A stretch of 10,243 nt of DNA from Candidatus Bathyarchaeum sp. (GCA_003096235.1 PIXT01000097.1:1-10243), one strand, 5' to 3'. Numbered from the stretch's first letter, positions 1-5,770 are shown. Notes: generated from the letters alone by a model not told the origin. Numbers and translations are program-made.

Positions 1-258
1 GAAAACAGTTTACGTATTTTGTTTTCTTTTTTGGAGTTTATTTCAGCTCAATAATAACTACGTGAATGAACAGTTAACAGGTTTTGCAAACATGAGTAAA
101 AAAAGTTTTACTTGCAGGAAAAACAAACAGGACATTTTATCTGGACAAGACATATAGATGCTACAATAATTTGTTTGTCTTTAGGTCAATGTCACAGATG
201 TCGCACACAAAAACGCTTTATATCCACAAGTAATAAAGACATACACTACTAAACAACT
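1..258. other. left edge, no confident gene
   Basis: AT-rich sequence. One plus-strand frame is open from the left edge to a TAG at 155-157 (51 codons). It could be the tail of a gene that starts outside the window, but its translation is rich in Phe, Asn and Lys and shows no motif, so it may equally be chance. I see no RNA gene or repeat family here. The stretch ends in a TATA-like element described separately. Confidence 0.4.
211..223 (+). promoter_or_regulatory. possible TATA box for the 259-402 ORF
   Basis: The sequence aaacgctttatat has a TTTATAT core at 217-223. An archaeal transcript would start about 25 bases downstream, near 245-250, leaving a leader of only about 10 bases before the GTG at 259. 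This is inference from spacing; no ribosome binding site is visible, so translation would be leaderless or nearly so. Confidence 0.3.
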
Positions 259-402
259 GTGAAACAAAAGAATGATCGAATTAAACAATTTATTAGAAGC
301 TTAAACTCAATACGTCAAAAACGAAAGAACGGTTTTGCTGAGGCTTTTGCACGGACAATAGAGGAAGAAAAAATGAACAAAACTCTGCTACAATCGCTTT
401 GA
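259..402 (+). CDS. small hypothetical protein, 47 aa
   Basis: A GTG-initiated frame of 47 codons ending in TGA, closed upstream by an in-frame TAA at 250-252, so the GTG is the first possible start. The product is basic in its first half (KQKNDRIKQF, RQKRKNGF) and then acidic (RTIEEEK). It has no Cys, no membrane segment and could be largely helical. I do not recognise a family. A TATA-like element sits at the right distance upstream. It stands alone in a gene-poor region, and its stop overlaps a TTG that opens a second, unconvincing 67-codon frame (399-602). Either a real small protein or a chance frame; the evidence is weak. Confidence 0.3.
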   Translation: MKQKNDRIKQFIRSLNSIRQKRKNGFAEAFARTIEEEKMNKTLLQSL

Positions 403-653
403 TCATTTTAGTTTTCCGCGCGTGGGCCTTTTCAGCCCCCTGTTCTTTCAATGATTTTGTATCCCCACAAAAAAGGATAATCAGGGTATCAAAAAATCCG
501 AACGAATATTCCTGTTTAGCGTCAAAAAACCCCGTTTTTCTGGCAACATTTCGTAACTACTTTGAAACACAATGGAAAATAGCAGACAAAAAATTAGACT
601 AATCTGCTTTCCATTCATATTTGGAGCCTAATAGAGGTACATTGTTGAAATCA
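403..653. other. intergenic, no supported gene
   Basis: A TTG-initiated 67-codon plus-strand frame (399-602) crosses this stretch, but its translation is not protein-like in composition, it has no ribosome binding site, and it shows no family motif. No RNA gene or repeat was recognised. Confidence 0.4.
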
Positions 654-856
654 GTGTTTTTCTGAAAAACGCAATCATAAAAGAGGAGATATTAAAATGC
701 TCCACGTCATGTTTTTAGGTTAAAACCTAATCATTCAAGTTGCCTGATTCAACAAAGGGGGTGTGGAGCGCACACAAGGCAAAATAGTTCGTGGAAACAC
801 TGATGGCAAACTATCATGAATGATGCGTGCGCTCAGTTCTGATTCTGAATTTGAGC
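654..856 (+). ncRNA. candidate structured RNA with mutually exclusive stems
   Basis: Several inverted repeats cluster here. Hairpin 0 pairs 654-661 with 665-672. Stem A pairs GCTCCAC 699-705 with GTGGAGC 763-769 and extends with G-U pairs to 698-708/760-770; it encloses two small hairpins (TTAGGT/ACCTAA near 715-730 and GTTG/CAAC near 739-752). Stem B pairs GAGCGCAC 766-773 with GTGCGCTC 827-834, a perfect GC-rich 8 bp, and encloses ATAGTT 784-789/AACTAT 809-814. Stem C pairs 831-839 with 847-856. A and B share 766-769; B and C share 831-834, so B excludes both others. No known family was recognised (no RNase P or SRP RNA signature). It could be the leader of the rpl14e-cbf5 transcript or an independent RNA. 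Strand and ends are inferred. Confidence 0.35.
697..723 (+). CDS. possible 8-codon leader peptide
   Basis: An ATG at 697 is preceded by a good ribosome binding site (gaggag at 683-688, eight bases before the ATG) and is followed by seven codons and a TAA, encoding MLHVMFLG. Its codons overlap the 5' arm of stem A of the structured region. A ribosome stalled or initiating here would prevent stem A from forming. This may be chance; such leader peptides are rare in archaea. Confidence 0.15.
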   Translation: MLHVMFLG

Positions 857-1072
857 AATAAAACGTTTCTGAATCCAAAATACACAATTACATAGGCACA
901 GAAAAATTCAAGTTTTGAAGCAACAAAAAATGAGCATACAATTTTTGAGCAGGCTAAACCCAAAAACAGTGAACAAAACGTTTCCAACATAAGCAGATAA
1001 GTGCTTTTTAGCTTTCAGAATATGAGTAAAGTATAAAGATGTGTACTACCAGTCAAGTGACGAGGATTAAAG
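857..1072. other. intergenic upstream of rpl14e
   Basis: No gene is supported. Two short words occur twice in the same order: TTTGAGCA at 850-857 and 944-951, and AAAACGTTTC at 860-869 and 975-984, perhaps a decayed local duplication. TATA-like candidates for rpl14e are the CTTTTTAG at 1004-1011 and the gtataaag at 1031-1038; the first leaves room for a leader containing the ribosome binding site GAGG at 1062-1065. Confidence 0.35.
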
Positions 1073-1357
1073 TTGCCTGCAATAGAAGTAGGAAGAATCT
1101 GCGTCAAAAATGTAGGGCGAGAAGCAGGAAAAAAATGCATAATCGTAGATGTTGTAGACAAAAACTTTGTTCTAATCACTGGTCCTAAAACAGTTTCTGA
1201 CATAAAACGAAGACGCGCCAACATTAATCACCTAGAACCAACCAGCGAAAAAATCGAAATCAAACGAGGCGCAACCGACGAAGAAATCACAGAAGCACTA
1301 AAGACAGCAGGTAAACTAGAAGAGATGACAACAGCAGCAAAACCCGCCCTATCCTAA
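1073..1357 (+). CDS. rpl14e: 50S ribosomal protein L14e
   Basis: Archaeal and eukaryotic large-subunit protein L14e, a small KOW/SH3-like barrel protein of the ribosome. The 94-aa product opens with PAIEVGRICVKNVGREAGKK and continues with IVDVVDKNFVLITGPK and SDIKRRRANINHLEP, the recognisable core of the family, at normal length. The start is TTG at 1073, chosen because the family begins MPAIEVGR and because GAGG lies seven bases upstream. The stop is 28 bases before the cbf5 start, with a pyrimidine-rich stretch (1358-1374) between them. The L14e-Cbf5 order is conserved in many archaea, so the two are probably co-transcribed. The cytidylate kinase gene that often precedes L14e is not present in the 1 kb upstream. 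Confidence 0.95.
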   Translation: MPAIEVGRICVKNVGREAGKKCIIVDVVDKNFVLITGPKTVSDIKRRRANINHLEPTSEKIEIKRGATDEEITEALKTAGKLEEMTTAAKPALS

Positions 1358-1385
1358 CTCTTTTTTCCTTTTCTGGAGAAATATT

Positions 1386-2408
1386 ATGCGAACAATCAAC
1401 GAACCATGGGAAATCAAGCGAAGCTTGGTAGTTAAGGCTGAGGAAGAAACCGACCCCAATTCAGGTTACAAACCCGAAGAAAGACCGATCAAAGAATACA
1501 TGCGGTTTGGAATAATAAATTTAGACAAGCCTGCTGGACCATCAAGTCACGAGGTTACAGCTTGGCTCAAACGAATCCTTAGCCTTGAACGTGCTGGTCA
1601 CGGCGGGACCCTTGAGGCTTAAAATAGCCGGGGAAATCCCAAAGTTACCGGTATTTTACCTAATGCCCTAGATGATGCTACAAAAGTAATTCAGGCGCTC
1701 CTATTGTCTGGAAAAGAGTACATCTGCATAATGAAACTGCATTCTGAAGTTGCACAAGACAACGTAAAAAAGGCGTTAGATGAGTTTCAGGGACCACTCT
1801 ATCAGCGACCTCCTGCACGATCAGCAGTTAAACGGCAGCTCAGAACAAGAACAATCTACTACAACAAATTCATAGAAATGAACGAACGAAACGTTCTCTT
1901 CAAGGTCGGATGCGAAGCAGGAACATACATACGAAAACTGTGCTACGACATCGGCGAAGTTCTAGGCTGCGGCGCTCACATGCAAGAGCTACGCAGAACA
2001 AGAGCGGGCCCATTCACCGAAGACGAAAGCCTAGTTACCCTGCATGACATATCTTACTTGTACAGCAGGTGGCAAGAAACCGAAGACGAAAAGTTTCTAC
2101 GACAATTTGTTTCGCCAATGGAAAAAGCCTTAACGTTGATGCCGAAAATCCATGTCCGAGACTCAGCAGTAGATGCCCTATGTCATGGCGCACACTTAAC
2201 AGCTCCAGGATTACTATCGTTAGATGCTGGGATAAAAATCGGAGACACAGTAGCAGTGTTTACCCAGAAAGGCGAAGCAATAACAATTGCAAAAGCTGTT
2301 GTGTCATCTGAAAAGATGCTGAAAATGGATCATGGTTTTGTTGCAAAGACTCAACGGGTAATGATGCCACGTGGAATGTACCCAAAAAAGTGGCGCAGTC
2401 CTCAGTAA
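1386..2408 (+). CDS. cbf5: Cbf5/dyskerin-type rRNA pseudouridine synthase, split by an archaeal intron
   Basis: Catalytic subunit of the archaeal H/ACA ribonucleoprotein, which converts uridine to pseudouridine in rRNA (with Nop10, Gar1, L7Ae and guide RNAs) and can modify U55 of tRNA. Read straight through, the frame stops at TAA 1620-1622 just after GHGGTLEA. Joining exon 1 (1386-1614) to exon 2 (1636-2408) gives 333 codons and restores GHGGTLDPKVTGILP, where D77 is the catalytic aspartate. Further landmarks in the joined protein are the substrate-binding YQRPPARSAVKR near residue 132, GTYIR at 172-176, and a C-terminal PUA domain from about residue 248. GGAG at 1375-1378 sets the ATG start. 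Length and domains are normal, so this is an intact gene with a BHB intron rather than a pseudogene. Cbf5 introns are known from Crenarchaeota. Confidence 0.95.
1605..1640 (+). other. bulge-helix-bulge motif and 21-nt intron of cbf5 (intron 1615-1635)
   Basis: A complete hBHBh motif. The outer helix is GGGA 1605-1608 with TCCC 1637-1640. The central helix is CCCT 1609-1612 with GGGG 1630-1633 (three C-G pairs and one U-G). The 5' bulge is TGA 1613-1615 and the 3' bulge is AAA 1634-1636. The intron helix is GGCT 1616-1619 with AGCC 1626-1629, closed by a six-base loop. The tRNA splicing endonuclease cuts after the second base of each bulge, i.e. after 1614 and after 1635. That join makes CTT-GAT-CCC (Leu-Asp-Pro), exactly what the family requires. 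The structure and the protein reading frame therefore predict the same junctions independently. The intron carries an in-frame TAA, so unspliced mRNA yields only a 78-residue fragment. Confidence 0.93.
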
Positions 2409-2414
2409 AGGTAG

Positions 2415-2421
2415 ATTTTTT
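2415..2421 (+). terminator. T-run after cbf5
   Basis: Six consecutive T (2416-2421) begin eight bases after the cbf5 stop, the kind of oligo-T run that ends archaeal transcripts. It lies just before the tRNA promoter candidate. Confidence 0.35.
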
Positions 2422-2436
2422 CGAAAAGACTAAAAA
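2422..2436 (+). promoter_or_regulatory. candidate BRE/TATA for the tRNA-Ser gene
   Basis: cgaaaag (BRE-like, matching the purine-rich archaeal consensus) is followed by actaaaaa. Its AT core is about 28 bases upstream of the tRNA 5' end at 2463, the expected archaeal spacing. Weak by sequence, supported by position. Confidence 0.35.
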
Positions 2437-2477
2437 CCCCTTGGTTGCTATTCTACAGTTGTGCCGAGGTCTCCTAG

Positions 2478-2498
2478 AGCAAGCAGTCTTGCGGGAAA
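2478..2498 (+). other. tRNA-Ser intron 1, D loop (15/16), 21 nt
   Basis: Relaxed BHB. Central helix TCCT 2472-2475 pairs with GGGA 2493-2496; the 5' bulge is AGA 2476-2478; intron helix GCAAG 2479-2483 pairs with CTTGC 2488-2492 around the loop CAGT; the 3' bulge is AAT 2497-2499. No outer helix is seen. Cutting after the second base of each bulge joins G15 to T16 and produces a normal D loop, AGTCTGGTA. Confidence 0.85.
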
Positions 2499-2513
2499 TC
2501 TGGTAGGGAGCAG

Positions 2514-2534
2514 ATTCCATGAATGGAAGCCTAT
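2514..2534 (+). other. tRNA-Ser intron 2, anticodon stem (29/30), 21 nt
   Basis: Near-complete BHB. Outer helix TAGG 2504-2507 pairs with CCTG 2536-2539. Central helix GAGC 2508-2511 pairs with GCCT 2529-2532 with one A-C mismatch. The 5' bulge is AGA 2512-2514 and the 3' bulge is ATG 2533-2535. Intron helix TTCCA 2515-2519 pairs with TGGAA 2524-2528 around a TGAA loop. The standard cuts fall at 2513/2514 and 2534/2535, exactly the junctions needed to create the CAGGC strand of the anticodon stem. 29/30 is a known non-canonical intron site in some crenarchaeal tRNAs. Confidence 0.82.
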
Positions 2535-2542
2535 GCCTGGAA

Positions 2543-2557
2543 TCTCCGACTACGGTA
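2543..2557 (+). other. tRNA-Ser intron 3, canonical 37/38 site, 15 nt
   Basis: The outer helix is the anticodon stem itself (CAGGC/GCCTG). Central helix CTGG 2537-2540 pairs with ACGG 2552-2555 (C-G, U-G, G-C, one G-A mismatch). The 5' bulge is AAT 2541-2543 and the 3' bulge is TAA 2556-2558. There is no clear intron helix; the remaining eight bases form the loop. Cutting after A37 and before A38 gives the loop CTGGAAA. The very short intron and imperfect central helix make this the least certain of the three. Confidence 0.75.
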
Positions 2558-2642
2558 AGCCTGTGATCCATTGGGTCGCGAGGGTTCAAATCCCTCCCTC
2601 GGCGCCACAAACAACTTATGATGTCTGGTTTTGTGCGGTGGT

Positions 2643-2664
2643 CATATAAGCATCTTTTAGGTGA
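2643..2664 (+). promoter_or_regulatory. TATA-like element and ribosome binding site of the propeller gene
   Basis: catataag (2643-2650) resembles a TATA box, and aggtga (2659-2664) matches the archaeal anti-Shine-Dalgarno with ten bases to the ATG at 2675. The two are too close to act together (a start 25 bases after the TATA would fall near 2672), so one may be fortuitous; both favour the ATG at 2675 over the one at 2618. Confidence 0.4.
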
Positions 2665-2674
2665 AAAGTGTACC

Positions 2675-4147
2675 ATGAGTTACACGCGCAAGTATGCTCT
2701 ATGTGTAGTAATATTGACGGTTCTTTGTTTTTGCGTCACAACTACAACATTGGCTGAGTCTGGTGGCATGGTTTTAGAGTGGGAACAGCACTGGGAAACA
2801 TATGGTGTCGGTGGTTGCTGCAATTTTGGTACACATAACTTCTTTGTGGGCGACGTTGACGACGATGGAGTTATAGAGATGGTTACCGGCGGTTTCATGT
2901 ATTATATCGAGAATGGTACCAGAATAAGCTCTGAGGCGCCGCTTAGAATTTGGAACTGGAACGGCGAAAACTTCACGTGTGAAAAAAGCCACAATTGGGA
3001 TGGAACGATACGCGCCATTCATGCTGCTGACTTAAACGGCGATGGCTCTAATGAAATAATCACAGGGGAAAGAGTAACAAACAGCACGGGCAGTTATTCT
3101 TCTCTTAGAATATGGAGCTACGATGGCGAAATCTTGGTTCTGAAAGCAAACCATGAAGGGTTTTCTGTCAGCTCGATTTTTGTCAATGATGTAGATGATG
3201 ATGGGGCACCAGAGATAATTACAGCAGGCAGAACAGTTAATGACACCTTTTCTTCGGCTCAACTGTGCATATGGAAGTGGGACGGTGCCAGTCTTGAGTT
3301 AAAGGAGAACGTAGAATGGGGTTCAGGGGACGAGGCGTATGCTTATTCTGTGTATGCTTATGATTTGAACAGTGATGGTGAAACTGAAATTGTTACGGGC
3401 GGTTATGATAATGGCTTGATGAATAGTAGTGGTCAATTGCGGGTTTGGCATTGGGACGGTGAGGAACTGGTTTTGGAAACAAATGAGCAGTGGCGTATGG
3501 TGGAGGGCGTTTATGGTCGAACTATCAGTGGAAGCCCTATGGGAAATACTATGGTTAACACTTTGAAGGTGGATGATGTTGACGGTGATGGTGCCGCAGA
3601 AGTCGTATCGGGTGGATGGAGCTATGATGGAGAAAAAATTAATGCACAACTTAGAGTCTGGAATTGGAGCGGGCATAGTTTAGTTTTGGAGAAAAGCCAC
3701 GAATGGATTACAGAAGATATCACAGAAATCAAAGCCATGTCACTAAACGATGTTGATGACGACGGACAGGTGGACATCGTAACCAGTGGATTAACGTCAG
3801 TTTATGGAAGCTTCAACAACACAGAGTCTACCCCAGATTCGGCTCAACTCAGAGTCTGGAGCTGGAACACAAAAACGTTAACCCTAAAACAAGCTGAAGA
3901 TTGGACAATCGGCGAAGGCGTTGTTGCATGGAACGTTGCAACTGGCGATGTGGACGCAGACGGCACAGTTGAAATAGTGACCGTTGGCTGCATGGGAGTA
4001 TCCGGTTTATGCGACCCAGATTTGAGAATATGGTCAATCGCAAAAGAGCCTTCGGTTTCAGGTCCACTTTTGGCTGTGCTGGGGATAACTGTTGTCGCGG
4101 TGCTTGTTGTTCTAGTTTTAGTTTTTAGAAAAAGAAAAAGTGGTTAA
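2675..4147 (+). CDS. secreted, membrane-anchored FG-GAP/VCBS-like seven-repeat propeller protein
   Basis: 490-aa protein. Residues 1-28 are a signal peptide (basic start MSYTRK, hydrophobic core, TTTTLAES). Seven copies of the calcium-binding loop D-x-[DN]-x-D-G, followed by an [EQ][IV][VI]T[SA]G-type strand, occur at residues 60, 119, 172, 230, 301, 359 and 425. Each is accompanied by an LR[IV]W-W strand, the layout of an integrin-alpha/FG-GAP beta-propeller with seven blades. Residues 464-484 form one membrane helix, followed by RKRKSG, so the propeller faces outward and the basic tail inward. Several NxS/T sites could be glycosylated. I choose the ATG at 2675 rather than the in-frame ATG at 2618 because of the ribosome binding site and because it puts the signal peptide at the N-terminus. 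It is convergent with ppcA, 21 bases between stops. Ligand unknown. Confidence 0.88.
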   Translation: MSYTRKYALCVVILTVLCFCVTTTTLAESGGMVLEWEQHWETYGVGGCCNFGTHNFFVGDVDDDGVIEMVTGGFMYYIENGTRISSEAPLRIWNWNGENFTCEKSHNWDGTIRAIHAADLNGDGSNEIITGERVTNSTGSYSSLRIWSYDGEILVLKANHEGFSVSSIFVNDVDDDGAPEIITAGRTVNDTFSSAQLCIWKWDGASLELKENVEWGSGDEAYAYSVYAYDLNSDGETEIVTGGYDNGLMNSSGQLRVWHWDGEELVLETNEQWRMVEGVYGRTISGSPMGNTMVNTLKVDDVDGDGAAEVVSGGWSYDGEKINAQLRVWNWSGHSLVLEKSHEWITEDITEIKAMSLNDVDDDGQVDIVTSGLTSVYGSFNNTESTPDSAQLRVWSWNTKTLTLKQAEDWTIGEGVVAWNVATGDVDADGTVEIVTVGCMGVSGLCDPDLRIWSIAKEPSVSGPLLAVLGITVVAVLVVLVLVFRKRKSG

Positions 4148-4168
4148 ATCCTTGGCAGAATTGCTTTA

Positions 4169-5737
4169 TTAGCCGAGGCTTTTTCGTAGTTGTGCTGCTT
4201 GTTCGAGGTAGCTTTTAGCGTTCTGGTCGTCTTGTTCCATGTATGAGATAAGGAAATTGCTTACTGTGTTTTCATATTTTCTGTGGGTAAGGTTTCTTGG
4301 TCCAAACTTGATTCCGAGGTCTTCTTGAGCAACATTGATGTCTAGCATGAATCTTGTGAGTGCAGACTTTAAGCGCTCTTCGTTCATTTGTGCTCTTTTT
4401 GCCACTTCTTTGTACATGCCAAGAATCATGTTGATGTTTTGCCAAGACAAGTATCCTGCAACAGCGTTGAGGTCAGATTTCAGGTTAACATAATACCGAT
4501 TCAGCGCGTTCCACTCATCTTTGGTTAACTTGCTTAATGCTTCCAAGCCAATGAACTCGGGCGGTATGCCTAAAGAGTACAGTGCTGCAGCAAAAGTTAT
4601 TGCCCGTGGAAGAGCAATTCCCTCCACATTTCTGCTGTAGCCAAACAGCCCTATGTGCAGTTTTCTTGCTCTTCGTTTTGGAATATACGAAACCACACGG
4701 GTCACTAACGGAGCCAAATCCTCCACGACCATCTGATATTTCAGCTTGAATTTCTCAATTATGTTGAGCAAAAGTTTCTCTTCCTCAGAGTCGATAAGAG
4801 TAGGCGCGCCGTATGGAAGCGTATTGTTCAAAACATCGACAACATGTTTAACGTCGTTGACAGGGAAATCGTACTTCAACCCTGACTGAATGCTTGCTGT
4901 GTAAACTCCCTTGTATTCGGCTAGAAAGGCTTCCAAGTTGGCTGGTGAGAGGTGTCCTCTGAAGGGCATAGAGCCTACTCCTATGATTGGGCAAACGGGT
5001 ACGCCTTTACGGTTTTCTACAGATTTTAGTTTGGATAGTGCAATTTTGGAAAGAAGTGTTGCGCACACCAAGCCATAGTTTAGGGCGGGGTCTGAGCGTG
5101 CTATGAAAACTCGTATATAGTTTGGTTTAACAGCGTCTAAGTATGGTTCAATTATGTTGTCTATGTTCAAGAGGCTGTCCATGTCTTCAATTAATGGAAT
5201 TAATTCGATGCTGCTGGGCTTGAATGAGCCGACCCAGTCCTTAACTTTAACAGAGCCATGCAGGTTAAGGTCTTCGTCTCCAACAATTGCTTTTTTGTAG
5301 TAGTTAAACAGGCACAAAAGCTCATTGCTGTTGGTTGTGAAGGGCAGTATGACCTCAAAAATTGGGTTGACTTCCCGTTTGTAGAATGTGGAAGCCACAT
5401 CGGAGCTGACGGCGATGTTTTGAAGGGTTTCAACCACAATTTTTCGTTCAGCAACTTCAACTCTGGGGTTGGGAATGCGGTATGTAAGAAAAACGTCTTT
5501 TCCAATCACGTTTTCTTTGAAGTAATCTGCGTGGGCAGTCAAGAGTTTTCTGATAACACGGATGTCTGTGTCTTTTCCTTCACTGTCCCACATGACCTCT
5601 TGGCAGCCAAGCTCGTTGTATGCAAAATATGCTTCATAAACTTCGGCATCTCCCTGAATCACTTTGTTGTTGTGCCATATTGGAGCACAAGCGTTGTCAG
5701 GGTGCTGAGTGGACATAGTACGTGGTATATTTCGCAT
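4169..5737 (-). CDS. ppcA: archaeal-type phosphoenolpyruvate carboxylase
   Basis: 522-aa cytoplasmic enzyme that carboxylates PEP with bicarbonate to oxaloacetate, feeding the TCA-type pathway and amino-acid synthesis. It belongs to the short archaeal PEPC family (about 500 aa, against about 900 for the bacterial/plant enzyme). Diagnostic stretches are MRNIPRTMSTQHPDN at residues 1-15, HGSVKVKDWVG near 160, the PNYIRVFIARSDPALNYG segment near 205, GVGSMPFRGHLSP at 253-265, and PKRRARKLHIGLFGYSR at 353-369. It appears full length with no interruption. The start is the ATG of MRNIPR; only a weak gtga precedes it. It is transcribed alone or downstream of the FAS1 gene (119 bases between them). 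Its presence fits autotrophic or mixotrophic carbon assimilation, but that is inference. Confidence 0.95.
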   Translation of the reverse strand: MRNIPRTMSTQHPDNACAPIWHNNKVIQGDAEVYEAYFAYNELGCQEVMWDSEGKDTDIRVIRKLLTAHADYFKENVIGKDVFLTYRIPNPRVEVAERKIVVETLQNIAVSSDVASTFYKREVNPIFEVILPFTTNSNELLCLFNYYKKAIVGDEDLNLHGSVKVKDWVGSFKPSSIELIPLIEDMDSLLNIDNIIEPYLDAVKPNYIRVFIARSDPALNYGLVCATLLSKIALSKLKSVENRKGVPVCPIIGVGSMPFRGHLSPANLEAFLAEYKGVYTASIQSGLKYDFPVNDVKHVVDVLNNTLPYGAPTLIDSEEEKLLLNIIEKFKLKYQMVVEDLAPLVTRVVSYIPKRRARKLHIGLFGYSRNVEGIALPRAITFAAALYSLGIPPEFIGLEALSKLTKDEWNALNRYYVNLKSDLNAVAGYLSWQNINMILGMYKEVAKRAQMNEERLKSALTRFMLDINVAQEDLGIKFGPRNLTHRKYENTVSNFLISYMEQDDQNAKSYLEQAAQLRKSLG

Positions 5738-5770
5738 AATGGTTCACAGTATAGCGTTATTAGATGTAGG

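Larger units (their letters stand above)
2463..2607 (+). tRNA. tRNA-Ser(GGA) with three introns
   Basis: Acceptor stem GCCGAGG 2463-2469 pairs with CCTCGGC 2597-2603, followed by discriminator G2604 and an encoded CCA (2605-2607). The T arm is GAGGG-TTCAAAT-CCCTC (2580-2596). A long variable arm, GATCC-ATT-GGGTC (2565-2577), marks a class II tRNA. Removing introns 2478-2498, 2514-2534 and 2543-2557 gives 88 nt including CCA. The D arm becomes TCCT/GGGA with A14, G15, G18G19 and A21 in place. The anticodon stem becomes CAGGC/GCCTG, five Watson-Crick pairs. The anticodon loop becomes CTGGAAA, anticodon GGA, serine codons UCC/UCU. G73 and the long variable arm agree with serine identity. Position pair 10-25 is T-A rather than the usual G-C. 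Without splicing, no canonical anticodon arm can be drawn. Confidence 0.9.

Noticed and set aside
399..602. 67-codon TTG ORF
   Set aside because: No ribosome binding site, non-protein-like composition and no motif; it overlaps the small ORF stop only by chance.
654..856. RNase P RNA or SRP RNA
   Set aside because: The conserved core words of those RNAs were not found, and the size and stem order do not fit.
1386..1622. cbf5 as a frameshifted or nonsense pseudogene made of two ORFs
   Set aside because: Both parts are in the same register once 21 bases are removed, the junction regenerates the catalytic motif exactly, and the 21 bases sit in a complete BHB structure.
2463..2607. tRNA-Leu(TAA), tRNA-Trp(CCA) or tRNA-His(GTG) readings
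   Set aside because: Each leaves mismatches in the anticodon stem or a misplaced position 33, and none fits the BHB cuts. Only Ser(GGA) gives five stem pairs, T33, A37, a long variable arm and G73 together.
2461..2649. plus-strand 62-codon ORF across the tRNA
   Set aside because: WVARVQIPPSAP is the sense-strand translation of tRNA T-arm sequence; the region is fully explained by tRNA-Ser.
2260..2676. minus-strand 138-codon ORF containing RGRDLNPRDP
   Set aside because: This is the well-known false ORF read from the antisense of a tRNA T arm and acceptor stem.
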